Shown piece by piece: positions 43,401 to 58,400 of a stretch of DNA of 64,000 nt. The translations under genes and the position numbers were made by a program. Source of the DNA: Marisa cornuarietis (Eukaryota; Mollusca; Gastropoda; Architaenioglossa; Ampullariidae); the NCBI GenBank assembly GCA_004794655.1, contig SMMW01000597.1, positions 248,001-312,000 of the forward strand, written 5' to 3'. The notes beneath the pieces are model-generated. The model saw nothing but the letters and a program-made list of their open reading frames with translations. It was not told the origin of the DNA and made no database searches. Numbering within the stretch: position 1 is the stretch's first letter; each line of letters starts with the position of its first letter.

Positions 43401-46400
43401 GGGAAATGTACTCAGATAGCATATATAAAATGGTCTACTTAAAAATAAGTTTTAGTTACAAGGTAAAAGATATGAGCAAGTGACACAATCTTAAAAAAAA
43501 ACAAACACACACACAATCTTACATCTAGACCATTCATATGCACACTTAAGACATCTCACACACACACACACACACACCACTGACAATTCATTTGGGATTG
43601 AACAGCTGGAATGCAGATGGCACAAATGATTTCAGATGTCTATTACTTTTACATACAGGTATGGTGTAACATTTACCTAAACTTAATAATATAAATTCTC
43701 CCGATATATATATACCTGGACCAACCAGAAGTTGTGCATTTTGTTCATCAGGGCAAGCGGGATAGTAGAATGTTATAATACCCTCCCCTCAAATTTCCCC
43801 CTTTTTTACATTTCTATTATTAAAATAATATAAATGGAGATGGTACAGTACCTACCACATCAGTCTATCTGAATATAGTTACAACTGCTAATTTTGGACC
43901 TCTAAATAATTATTTATATTTCCATGATGTGGAGTGCAGCAATTACTCACCAGTTCCTCCAGCTGAAACTGTCCCTGGAATTCCCTCAGTTCTACCAGCA
44001 GCTCAGTCAAATTTAGAGTACACAAGCGGAGGAAGAAGTTCTGAATGTTGACACTGCTGGCTGGAGGAACAGACAGCAGCTCATTTTTATCTGTGATGCA
44101 GAACTTCTCCATAGTCACCATTGCTGGAGCCCATTTGCTCACCTGAAAAGTTTTTGTGCATGTCATATTATTTTAAAATTTAGTTAAGGTTAGAAAAGTT
44201 AAAGTTCATGACTGATGTTACAGAATTTCATCCTGTTCATGGATCTTTTCACACGATATTCAAATGTTAAGTGCTTTTCAGTTAAATAAACAGATCTTTT
44301 ATGCAGACCTTCAGATATGTAATATTCTGATAATGGATTTTTTATTTCAATAATAAATGTTGAAAATATTGCTCACAATGATATGACAGTCTTCTTAAAT
44401 TTATAATAATAAATTTTTACTAAGTGTTGTTGGTAAATAATTGAGATAACCAAGTGAACTAGGTTTTGCCAACCTTTTCCTGGTGATGCAAGACTGTGAA
44501 AGCAAAAACCTCAAACATTTCAGGTCCATCTTCAAGCAAAGACCACAGTGTCTGAAGATTATGGTATCCTTGAAAAGCTGTGCGTAGAGGCACTGGGAAG
44601 CGAAAAAGAAAAGATTGATGAGACTGACTGAGGGCAATGATTTTTAGTTTACTGCTGCTCGTATTTTGATGATGAATTTTTTCTTTTGCAGACTTGATCT
44701 CCATGCTGGAAGACAACTAAGGTTTTTATATTGTTTTATTCTTTTAGGAACTTCTGAATGTCTGAATAATAAATGGAAAAATTTACCTAAAGTTTTTCGT
44801 AGTCCTTGGTCCAAAAGACTGAGTGTCACATCAGTGTAAGCAATAACCTCATGCCAGTTGGGAAGAGAGGAGACACTTTGAAACAGCAGCTCCATAATTG
44901 CAGAGTTCCATATTTTGCTGGTCCTGTCCAAATCCAATAAAAAATAAAATGGAGCTGTGACATCTTTAAAGATTCACAAAATGTACTTCTGTCATGCCTG
45001 TGACAATTTTAGATTTAACTTAAGCTAAGTCCACAATACTAAATGATATACGTGTTATATTTAATTCTTTACACTGTTCTGACAGTCACTAAGTAATGGG
45101 ATATTCAAAAGTGCACTTACATCCAGAACTGTGTTGGATCAGTTATCCAAGTTGCAGACTTTGTCAAAGTCTCTGCCCACAAGTTTGCATTCATGAATCT
45201 TGCCGTGACTTCTCCCATCAAGTTATTTCCAGTCAAAGCTGCTGCCATCCGACCCACAAAGGATTCAATCCTCTGAACAGTTGTGGTAAAATTTATTGTG
45301 ATGTGCCTGTCAGAAGCCAACTGCAGACAAATAAAGACTGTTAAATTCTTTGCTTATGACATGGTCTTGATATGCTCATGCTTTGTGCATTAAGATGAAC
45401 AAAACAACTGCTGCAAGAATGACTATGTGCCACACAAAAAGCCTGCTAGCAAGCACAGTTTGTGTCACTTAGGTGTCAACCACCCACTATCACCATCATA
45501 TTCATCAATGTAATCATTTCACAATCATCACATCATCATTAATCACCATGACGCAGTCTAAAAGTCTATCTTTCTTGAGTGTTGCAACATCAGTCACAAC
45601 CAACATTCCTATCAGTTTCTGTTACTAAAAAGCTTGTCAACTTTTGTGTTAACCAGGCTGGATTACTGCAACTCTCTACTATTTAATTTTCTCATCCTCA
45701 ATCATAGGCAATCATCCTCAATCGTCATTATTCCTCACCCACCATCATCAATCATCATCATCCTTACTCTTCCCCTTTTCCCACATCACCACCAACTCCT
45801 CTTTCCCCTCAGTTGAATACATGATTATAGTAATGCTTCTTACAATATCCTGAAGGAGCTGGCTGCCCTGGAATGTTGCAAGTTCATTTATGAGTTGAGT
45901 TACATTAAATGAACACAACCATTTCTGCCAGTTTGTGGTGTTGAAGTTGGTTACCACAGGAATGGTAAATATGATGCTCATGTCTGATGTACAGAAGGTT
46001 TCAAATGAAGAGAATACCTCAGCATGGGATGCAAACTGAAAAACAGTTTTAATGTCTTTTCCTTATTTCACAAGAAAACTCTCTTATTTTCCCTTAAAGA
46101 AATACTTTCAACGTTATCTTTTTAACATCAGAAAAGTACTACTTTTAAAAATATTTTTAGACTTTTCATATGTGGAATAAAATCTGTTTCACATTTATAA
46201 TGAAACAACACCAAACACCCACCTTGTCTGGATAATACAAAGCTGTGTAAACAACAGATTCATAAAGCTCTGGAAGGCTGTCCAATAACGTAGCAGCTGA
46301 CTGTAATATTGGGTACTTCTCAAACATCTCCATCAGAGAACCTCCTGAAGAAAGGATGGATATTTTTTCACCATACATTCATTTCAAAACTTTGTTTTAT

Positions 46401-49400
46401 TATGTTTACTTAATTTGTTCAATAGTTACAATCTACATCTGTGTATGAGTACATACCTTGCAGAATATGAAGGGCCTGATCTATGACAATATCAGTCACT
46501 GCCAGAATTTTCTTCAATATACCAACTGTCTCATTCAGTTCAGGGTTGCTCTCAAATGTTTTTATAAAGAAATCCACTATTTTTTCTGGTGACCTGTTAA
46601 TAAGAGGATGAATGTATAAAGATAACATCCTCAAGTGATGACCTATCTGAACATACCGAATAAGGAATAAACTGAGTCATAGAAAAAGCATGATTTAGCA
46701 ACAAGGATAATACTTATAATAAAAATGTTTTACAGCAAATCCACAGGGTACTGTCAATATGAATCACTCATCAGTCAATTAGATACTTTTAACAGGCATG
46801 TATGATTGAAGTCTGTGAGTAGGTACAAATGCTGTTTTGTACAACTACAAATACTATTTTTTTCATCTGTATGTGTAATGATAATAGTAATTTCTTTATT
46901 CTCATGTTTGTGCAATGCTCATATAGCATAGAAAGCAAAGCAGCTATCATCTGTAAGTTTACAAAGCGAGTGATGTCCCTTTGCATAACTAGCTGGAAGG
47001 GACCAGCTGTCGCTTTGTCTCGTCCATGGATCTATGGCAACTTTTGATATCTCCTACTGATCTGTGATATATGTATGCCTGTTATAGATTGTTCTTCAAT
47101 GCTTGTGCTGCATCTATTCTTCCAACAGACATCTTCATCCACTAACAGCGTCTACATCCTGTTCTTTGTTTTGCCAAATTGCTTTGGGCTTTTGACTTGA
47201 GGATTAGAGCCTCCCTCACTGATACTTTGAACTTTTCCAGCATTGTGGACCATTCTGTTTTCCATTTTCTGATTTACAAACCATGTCCTTTGCTACATGT
47301 TCTGTAGATTAGATTTTGGATCTATGTGGTTCAACGGTGTTGTCTGGCGATAGATGCATTTCGTGTCATTCTGCATCTTGCTCCATGTGCGCGCGTGTGT
47401 GTGTGTGTTTTTGTACAGCTTTTTCAGCCTGCCGAAGATGGTGGGGTAAAGTGATTTATAAATCAACTTTATTATTATTGTGACACACATGTGATCATAT
47501 CTAGAACAAACAAAGGGAAAGAAAAAGAAAGAAACAATACAAAAAGCTTTCAACTAATAAAAAGCAGTGAATGGTTCTATCTGCTGTTACACTTACATAA
47601 ACTGATCCATAGACTTGTTAAAGTCACCTCCTAGCCTTATGATGACAGGTTCCCAAACTGAGGTGTTGAAAATACGAAGATTAAAACCAGAGACTTCAGG
47701 TGATGTGATCAAAGTTTCCAAAGAAGAAACAAATCCAACAATCTTTTCTGTGAAAGCAGTGGTGTTGAAATCTGATGACATATTGCCAGATAGCTGCCAA
47801 AAGAAAAGATATATATATATATATATATTACATACACACAGATAAAGAGAACAAGCACTCTGTTCACACATTTGGTGACAAAAGTACAAAAGTCAAAATC
47901 TAAGTGTGGTGTACAGAAGTGAAGAAGCAACAAAATATAAAAAGTGAAATATAGAGAAGCTGTCAGTATTGGTTTCATAACGGGCTAACAATGAAAACAA
48001 AATACATACAAAATAAAGAAAAATGCTAGACATGGACTAACACTAGATCTCACCAAAGCATTAATCTTTTCAAGACTCTGGAGGGAGCTGATTTCTGTAA
48101 GCAGCTGAGTTACGTTGATGGAGCACATGCGTCCCAGCACACTTGATGGGGTCATGGGATTGCCAGGTACTGAGTACAGCAAGGTGTTAGGATCAGTGCT
48201 GCAGAAGATCTCCCAGGATCGAGTAGCACTGCTCCACCTCATCAACTGAGACATAAGACTTGAAGCATAAATAAAGAACTGCATAGGCTCTTCATCAGGC
48301 ATCATGTAAAAAGGTTAGATATATATGCTTGTAGTCCTCACATAGCATTATGACACAAAACTATATTAAATACCACATAACGTCAGTGATAAAACAAGAT
48401 GAATTATTTACCATATCTTCAGTGTTGATAGAAGCCAAGGTGTGTATGAATACTTCAAGTATCTCAGGTGTGTCCTCAAGAAGGGAAAAAAATTTCTGGA
48501 TGTTAGGATATCTTGATAAGGCACCTGACAGTGAGACTGTAGAGGAATAATAAGCTCATTATTATTACAGTATCAGTACTTCTTTCACTCCCCCCCCCCA
48601 ATTGTTCAGGCAGCAGTATAGAATACTTGAAATTACTCCCCTTCCTAACACTGCAATACACTACTAAATGGTGAAGCAGAATGCAACAAGAAACATGCTG
48701 TTTGCACAAAAATGTACTTCAATTTTTACATATTAATCTTTTAGTCATACTTAAGAAGTACTGCAAGCATGCACAATATTCAGAAATCTGGAATAAAAAA
48801 ATTCACAGCCTCGGCAATATAAAGATCTGGATAAAAAAGTAATCAATAAGATTACAAACCTAACCCATCCTGAAATACTTCTTCAAACTGATCAAGGATT
48901 ACAGACACAAAGCGTATGCTTAGGTTGATTTCTGGTACAGCCATAAACACTGAAGTGACCCCACTGCTTAGAAGCTCCTCATATCGTGTGGTTGAGCTGA
49001 AAAAAAGGTGCAAACAAAGAGGTACATTAATAAAATAATTTTTTACCTATGAAAATTAAAACTGAACTGGTAGGCTCTCATTAGCACAGCTAACATACCA
49101 TGTTCATATCATACTCATTAAGATAACATTACAATTAGTCTAAACTCTTGATTTGTAGCATAAACATACCTCCACACTGCTTCAGCCTGATGCACCCAGG
49201 TACCCAGATGTGACACGATATCATCCCAAACAGTGGCATTAAAAATTCGACCATCCAGTTCCATAACTGTTGTGTTGCCTGAGCTGAGGAGTTGGATCAC
49301 AGATATCAGCTTGTTTGAAAGGGATGTCACATTTACTGGTGCCGAGGTATTGGAAGCAAACTGAAAGCAGCAGCATCAGGGATACATGTTAAATACTGAG

Positions 49401-52400
49401 TTAATAAGAACAGAGTCAAATTTACAGCTGTGTTAATCAGAGGGAAAGTGGGTAGCTGAGTGGTTAGAGCGCTAGCGTCCGACCTGAGAACATGCTGATT
49501 CAATAACCGATTAGCGCAGAAACTTCTCCCAGTCAACCCAGCTGGCGTGAATGGGTACCTGACTCCATTGAGGGTTGGGGAAGGTAAGGAGATGAGCACT
49601 GCCCTCAGACAAAGCTGACCCCCAGAAAAGTGAGGTCTCTAACACCTCCCACACCCAAATGAATTGAAAAGGTTAGGGGAAGACCTTTACCTTTTTCTTA
49701 GTTTTTTACCTGATCAGGGACACACGTGAAATGGTGAGCATAAGAACAGAGTCAAATTTACTGCTGTGTTTATCAGGGACACATGAAATAATAAGCCTAA
49801 GAATAGAGTCAAATGTTACTGTTGTATCTATGACCAAACATATTTAAAAGTCAGTCATAGGTGTTAGCAAACATTTCATCAAGGATAATGAAAATTTTCT
49901 TGTTACCATAAATTTTGGTGTATTGAGTGCACCTGTATATAAGCTGCACCCACTAAGTTTTTAAAAAATCTCTACTTCTTTCCACAAATAAGCTGGACTG
50001 GTTTATAAGCTGTAAATATATACAACTTTTTTAATGACCATGTCGATCATATTCCACTTGAAAGCTGCATCATAGGCATTTTGTCTCGTTTTTGGCATGA
50101 TGAGGGTGTGTGCTTCAGGATCTGATCTGAATGCTTCAATTGTATGCGACTTTGATTTTAAAATATGAGCAGTTAACACTGTAACAACGTGAACAGTTAA
50201 CAGTTTAACATGGAGCTCATCGAAAAATTAATCAGAATCTGAAAAATTCGGAAAAATCCACAAACAAGCCGCACCGTTGCTTAAGCCATAGGGTTCAAAG
50301 CTTTGGAAAAAAGTTGCAGCTTATAGCCCGAAACTTACGGTAATTTTCTTTGACATACACCAGACAACTCGACTCTTAGAAGCTTAGGGGATACAACTAC
50401 TGGTTGGATCATTTAGTAAAGTTAATGAAGAAAGAAAAATGTCCTTGTAGGTTATCTCTCTTTGATACTTACACAATGATTTTACTATTAATTGTAGCCC
50501 TTAAGCTCCTAATAGCTGGGTCATCTGATAAAGTCATATACATACACACACACAATCATTTGCATGTGCCTGTTAGAATGTATCTGCTTATGTATGCATA
50601 CACACTTCTTCTCTCATGCCCCCACTCTTCACAATTAAGAACAAGAACATGCACATTCTGTCATTCCTTTAAAAAAAACAAATATGTATTCACAATCACA
50701 TCTACACAAATAACTACACTCATCAGTAAACACACGCTCTTCTTCTGATGATCGTATTCTGTCTGAAATACTCACAATCTGTTCAAGCTTCTGCACAGAT
50801 TGATAGGCAGATAGTTCCTGCACCAGAAGTGTGTAATTCAAGGAGCACAACTCTGTTCTCCACATTCTAAGATCCAGTGATGAGCCGTCTGGGACAGTAA
50901 AAATGCTCCTGAGGTCAACTGCACAAAATGTTTCAAAGGACGAGAAGGCAGCTGACTGAATGGCAACCTATCAGAGGAAAAAAATCAAAACATGCCAGAA
51001 TATCATCCAGGATACTAGCAAATGAATATGAAATGTGCATAAACAAGAGAGAAATATATAAAGTACTATCAAAGTTCATGAACCCTTTTGACTCTTAAGA
51101 AAGATCAGTGATGGACTTCCTATGCTCTCACCATTTAACTTAACAAAACTATCTCTTCTCAAAAATTTGAGAATTAAATATAAAACGAAACAGAGAAAAC
51201 ATGCTTGATCATGTTCTGCAAGTAGTATTTTTAACTTCAATTTTATTTTGTATTTTGAAGAAATGTTTATTTGTATTATAACCTTGTATTGTAGCTATCA
51301 AAAAGGCAAATGTACCGCTCCTTTTGCCACTGTACACATCCGTCTGCCGGCTATCTCTCCAGGAGTCTATTGGTATGCATGTCCATTCATCCATTCACGT
51401 CTCCACCCAAATTAGTATGTAAGTTATAAAAATTAGAAAACTAACTTTTTCTGGTGTGAAAAGGGATGTGTAGGTCACCATTTCAAACAGTTCTGGCAAG
51501 TTGTCGAGCAACTTCATGGCAGACTGCACAGTTGGATACCCTCTAAACAAACTGGTGAAAGATCCAGCTAAAGAAAGCAAAATCATAAAATAAAATCAAA
51601 TGAAAACGGACACCTACAAGTCTTTATCACATTCTATGCTGTATGATGCATCATTTTCTAATCTTTCATACAATTTCTAGGTTAAAAATCAACAGTCAAC
51701 AAAGCAGGCCAATAATACATGCATCTGGGTAAAATGACAAAAACTCTGTATATAACTATATATGTGTGCTCACAATAAGAACATTTTTGCATCATGTCTT
51801 TCTGCAATATTTAGAATGAGTCGAACATTAAAAAGTCTTTCTATAAAGTTTTCCACAGTCTAAAAGTCTACCTAATTTTTCACTCAGTAAACTAAGTTAT
51901 CTCTCATTTGTAAAGCTTTTTAAGCTCCAGAGTTTCACTCTGTTAAAAGAACTTGACAAAATGATTTTCTACGTTTTGGTATCAAACCCTGCCTTGACTT
52001 GACTGCAAATGAAGAAGCCATTAAGATCTTTATGTAACCTTTTAACCAAGCTCCTTAAAATTGAGGTCTATGTTATCAGCATACTTTTTTATGTTCACAT
52101 TTTACAAGTCTTGAAGTAATCATATTTTACTACGCCAGTTTCAGTGTGTATTTCTTACTCGAAGACCTCAGATGATGAGAAAGAGAAGGGTTTTATTACC
52201 TTTACTATTAAACTGAAAGCATAATTAAAAAAGGAGTCTTCGTGTTAACAAATATGAATAAATGATGTGAACAAAATTAATAAATTTACAGTTAAATATT
52301 GTAGTGTACCTCTAATTGATTGGAGCATTTGGTCCAGCAAAACATCCACTACCGTAAGTGCTTGATCAAGTTCACCTCTCAAACCCTGCAGCCTTGGAAG

Positions 52401-55400
52401 AACCTGAACCAGCAAGTCTTCAAAAAAATCTGGTGACCTTGGTGTTTAGAGAGACAAAATATGATCCTTTATACAGAATTTATACATAAACATAAAACTT
52501 GCTAAGTTACCTTAGCCCAAAACATTTACATAATCACATATTTGAGAAAAGCTGAAAGACTAGGCACTGACATTTAAGTAGTAATACACTTTTTGTCACA
52601 GAGCACAGTATACTACCTGGGATTCCTGAAGTTATATATTTTTCAGTATCTGTGACCTTCCTACCTTTGCCTATGAAGAATACGAACATGATTTCTAACA
52701 GAGGAATTTGCTAGAAACAAAAAAATTTACTGAAAAAAAGGTGATGAGAATAAAAACTTTAAAAAAATGCAATTTACATTAGTTTTTCTTGAAAACCATC
52801 AAAGTCTTGACCAAGTCTTGAAAACACAGCTTCCCACACAGAAATATTGAAGACACGCAGACTGATTGAAACATCTGATGGAGATGTGATCACAGTCTCA
52901 AATTTCAGAATCAATTCTGTGAATTTACTGGACAAAGCTGTCACATTGAGTGGTATGAATGTCGTATTTCCACTGCCCAGCTGAAATCAAAGAATCTTGG
53001 ATCAACAAACACTAACCTAATATAAAGCTGTGAAACAAAAATTTAATGTAAAACATACCTTGTTCCAAAATAGAATAAACATGGTTCAGTAATACTCATT
53101 TATTGTATGACTAGTCAATGAATCAAACGTTTTGACCTACTTTAAGCCATAAAATAAATGAATAATCTCCTGCCAAAAATACACTAAAGGCTATGCTGAA
53201 CAGTTTTATAACTAAGAATATTAATTCACTTCCATAGAAAAGCACATGGGCAAATGACAAAAAAACCCAGTATCATATATGTGGGTTGGTGAAAGAGACA
53301 AGAGAGGGTAACCTAAGCAAAAAAGATGGACAAAAAGAAATGAGAAGAACAGCTGAAGAAAATGAATATTAGCTAAAGAAATGTATAACTACCAGTGCTT
53401 GAAGGGTGTCCATGCCTTGAAACATGCTGAGTTCTGTTACCAATGCAGTGACATTAACTAAACACAGTTGCCCCACCACCTCTGTGATGTTAAGTGACAC
53501 ACCTGGTGGCACAGTGAGTAAAGTTGAAGGTTCAAGGCTACAGAATGTGTCCAAAGATTTCATTGCATCTGCCCATCTGAAAACCTGTGATTTTGAACAC
53601 TAAAGGTTAAAGCAAATAATGTGTACAAATAACTATACTGAAATGATATTTCTATTTTTTTTAGCTGTTGCTCATCTCATGAACAGCTGCCACATGCACA
53701 TACCCAGAAATGGGATTTGATTGCAAGACACCTGATCACATGACATGTAATGTTTACATAAATACATGTTAATAAAAGGTATTGGTAATACTCATGAAAA
53801 AAATGGACTTGGTGCTTACCTGTTCTTGATGTTGAAGAGTGGTGTAGGCTAAAGTCTCAACAATTTCTGGGACCTTATCCAGCACATCTATCAGTGCGTG
53901 CAAGTTTGGATAGCCTTTAAAATTGTCCAGTGATAAATCTGAAATGATTACACCAGAGCTGATAACTAGGTTTATTTTTTATCCTTTAATGAAATACTAT
54001 AACAAACATGTTCCAAACAATATTAATCCATTACAAAAAATGTGAATGTAAATTTGCCATTAAATAAATATAACGTAAAAAACTCTTTCCTATTAGAAAT
54101 ACCAGCTTTCTAGGTAACAACAATGCAGCATATGAGCATAATTCTAATGGGGTTTTTTTTTATTAAATGGATTTATAAATGATTTGGGCTATTCTACTAT
54201 TTCCAACAACTGATGTGAGAGTCTTTGTTGTCATCATATGAGGGATATTTTGCTTTTTGTGTCCAACTGGGAAAAAAAACAATCATGATTCTCAGCGAAC
54301 AGCCAAAACTTAAAATGTGACTTCTTCGGTACTAAATTGTAATCAGAACATTTATTTTTCTCACCCAATGAGATCACAAGGTATCTTTGTAGTATGGTCA
54401 GAACAGCATCTGCAATATTCAAAGCTGACCTCAGGTCAGGGATTGAATCATAAATGGTCAGAATCTTGGTGATCCAAAGTTGCCACTCTCCAATCATGCT
54501 GTTACAAAACAGTAACAGATGAGTAATTGTCGACACAGCATAAGAACATGGCAGAACACTGCCATCATTAAGACAAACAGAAAAGCAGTATTATAAATAT
54601 AAATGTTAAATGAAATATAGCAATAACCAAAAATATAACGTCAACAATTTATCATGAGAAAGAGTGTACAGTGAATGCATTCTGGACACATGCACACATA
54701 CACACACACTGAATTAGTACTTTGGATTCTGGAAGCTTTGGTAGACCGCCTGCAGCTCATATCCAAATCTCTCCCATGACGCTGCATAAAGTGATGCATT
54801 CATCCAAGCATTATCAGGGACAATCACAAAAGCAGGAGTGTGAGACATTAGGCTGACAATAAGTTCATTAAACTCAGAGTACACTTCCATCATTTCTGCT
54901 GTATTTAGGATCAGTGAAGCATTTGGCTGCAAGACTGAAGATACCTGAAGACAGAAAAATGGAATAAACCTTTGTGACAAAGAAGCCCCAAAAACAGACA
55001 TAAAAAAACATCTCATTTTTATTCAGTGCTTAATGAATAGCCAGGATTCACATACATACACATTTCAGCTGGTAACATTCATTATTCATATTAAACATTT
55101 GATTAGCATGCAAAATGTATTTGATAATCAGTCTTTAAATACAGTTTTTCTTCCATCATTTGTCTCCTAGTAAAATATATATAATCTTTATATATATTTT
55201 CAAGATACATCCTTTACTTAATCTTTTATATGAGGTAGTCCTACAAAAAAATATAAAATTTTCCTTGTAAACTATCTTTCTTTCATACTTACCAGACAAC
55301 CTGACTACTAGTTGTAGACCCTAAGCTCCTAATGGTTGGGTCATCTGGTAAAGTTAATGAAGAAATAATGATGATCCAACTATTGGGATATTAAGGGATG

Positions 55401-58400
55401 GAACTAACTTTCAGATCATGTGGTAAAGTTGATGACAAGACATAAATAATCATAGAGCAAATAGAAGCTTCAATAAGAAAAGCACACATTTCAATCTTTG
55501 AAGTAAAATAATTAAGAAATTAGATAGTTCAGCAAACATACAGCATTAACCAGTTCACCAAAGCCATTCCAGTTTTGCATCAGCTCATTGAAGAGTGCTG
55601 TATAGTTTAGATCTAGGCTGCAGACTGTTTGTTGTAACAACCCACTATCAATGATGCTGTCATCCACGGCAACCATCTCTTTAAAAAATGTTAGATTGGT
55701 GCACAGGGCTGCAAACTGCTGTTCATTTGAAGGAACGACCGCCTGAAAATCAATCAAGACATAAAGATATAAGAGTCTTTATATTAATTTACATTTGAGA
55801 AACTAGGGATATAACAATGCACCTAAAAGATATCAGAACAGAGGAACTAAACTAACAGATGGACTAAAAAATATGCTCAAATCTGAGATCTACGGTGCAT
55901 GTTAGAATTTATAATAGAGAAAACGAAACAGGTTCTCTGCATTCTCCTTTAATAAATTACGAAGAATTATGTGGGTTTTCTTTTGAAATCATCTCATTTT
56001 ACTCATCATCATGCTATAATCATTTCTATTGTATTATCATATTCAGTTAATTATTGCTTGGCTCTATAATTTTCTTCTCATTCAAGTTCATATTTTTATT
56101 TCATTATAGTGGAAAAAGAGAGACTCACAAACGATGTGACTTTCATCAATCGCAGTAGTGTGTTGACTCCAATTGCATTTATTTCTGGGCTATATCGGAG
56201 TATTCTGCTTAAATGCCTTAGTTCATCTGAGCCAAGCATATCAAGAATGTTGACTATGTCCGTGGCTGAAACATCAGACAGTTATAACAAATTTTTTTTT
56301 TTTAATGTACCTTTAGGAAAGTAACATAGCCACATGATTTGTGTTCTTGTCTTTGGGGCAGGTCACAAGATTTGAGGCTAACTTGTGTCATTGACAGAAA
56401 AACTGTCTTTATCAGCCCTGCAGCAATAATTCTCTGATTTATAGAAGGTTAAATATAGTGAAAAGAGAATGCCAGATTGTCTTCCACAAGCCATGCTCTA
56501 GACATGGTCAACTACTCATTGCCCCTATGTGCTCAAAGGAATGACTTTCACCTTTCTAAAGAAATAAATTAAATCTATAAAAATGATAATTGCAGGAAAA
56601 GAAATATAACTGATAAAGAAGGGAATGGATTGTAACTGCTCCTGTAAAACTAGTTTGGATGAAGGCAGTGTGGCCAAGATGGATGCTGTGGAATCAGATA
56701 TTATTAAAAAAGGTAAAGGCAAGCTACTTCCTTATGTCTTTATGTTGTGAAATAGAAAAGCATGCTGTGAATTGTCTGTGAATGTTTTCTTTCTTCAAAG
56801 GCGCCATAAAAAAGCTACCATGAATGTGGTTATATTTTGACACAATCATTATCAAATATGCATAAAACATATTTATCGTGCAACATGTATCCCATTTTCA
56901 CAATAGGTATATAAAGTGTTCTTTGTAATAAAATACAGAAAATGACAAAGAAAAGGAAAGTTTCAAAAAATACTTACAGTTAAAGTATATAAGTTGTTTA
57001 TTTATGAACTTCATAAATGTATTAGAGACATAAGCACTGGTTTTCAAAACCTGTGTGAAGGTTCCAACATCTGATAGCAGGCCTGTTGCTTCTTGCTGAG
57101 CAAGTGCAAGCTCTTGCACAATGTCAATTAGGCTGAAGACAGGTGGAAAAAGAAAAATTTTCACAAAGATTTCTGGCATCACTCTGAAGTTCATAGGAAT
57201 CAAACCAGTTGTATCATAGCAGTTAATGTTAAGAATAACATTTAGACCCATCATGACTGAATATCTGAAAGTCATGTTTAAGGTTCCTGAGAGGTAGCTG
57301 GTACAAATGCCAGGAGAGAACATTACAGACGTAATTTGTTTCAAAGAAAATTATGTGAAGGATTTTAGAGGCCATTTTCATCCTCCTCACCTGCTATAGT
57401 CAATGTTTTGAAGCTTACTCATGTCCAGGTAAAACTGAGACCACTTAATTCCAATAGCTGACATGTTGAATGGCCAAAGTTCAAATCCAGGGCTATCTAG
57501 CAAAGGCGTATTTGGTAAGGAGGAAAACATGGTGAGTAGGTGTAAAGGGTTATCAACCATCTGTGTCCAGTTTAAAACCACATCTGGCAGCCTGCTTCCA
57601 TTGTAGCCAAAAAGAGTTTCCATCTGGAAGAAAAGATAAAAGAAACAACTGTGAATATTTTACACTCTATGATTTATACTTAAATTTGGAAAACCATACA
57701 TATCTCAGTTTTATATCCCTTTTGTGATTAACCTTTTCATTACAAATATGTACTCATCCCCTTTTTTGTCTCCACTTTTGTTTTCATTTCAAAGAGTACT
57801 TTACCCGTTAACCTTGTGTACAAGAAAGAAGTTTCCTGAGAATGAAATAAGTTTAAAACTGGCAAATTACCTCTTGCATTAACTCTTGCATTTGTTGGTT
57901 GACTACATTCTTCATCAAAAGGTCTATCCAGCTGGTATTACAGACCATTGTCTCAAGACGTCCAAAGCTGCTGTCTGATGACAAAGACAGCATTGATGTC
58001 ACTGTAGCGCCACCACATGCTGGAGCCTTGAAATTTTGTTGTAGCAATCTCCGTAAGAACTGTAAATAACATACAATATAAAAATGATAGAAGAATTACC
58101 CTATCTTTTGTGTGTGTATATGTACCTGCGCATGTGTGTGAAAGAATGTGTTTGTGTGTGGGAAAGTGTGAAAGAAAGAGCGTTGCATAAGTGCCTGCTA
58201 AGAAAGGTTTAATCATCAATGAATGGCCAGGGTAAAAATATTGCTGTACAAAACTATTTATTTTTGTACTTTTCTCAAACTTAACAACAATAGTAAAGTG
58301 GTCTGTGTCAGCAACTGTGCACTTGTAAAATGCAAGCCTATAAAAGTCACTGTGTATCAAAAAGGTAAAAATAAAACCTATCCTGCATGTGGATCTGTTT

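Noticed and set aside
56898..57344. 148-codon minus frame read as a single exon
   Set aside because: Only 56978-57132 fits acceptor, donor and phase; the rest is intron read-through.
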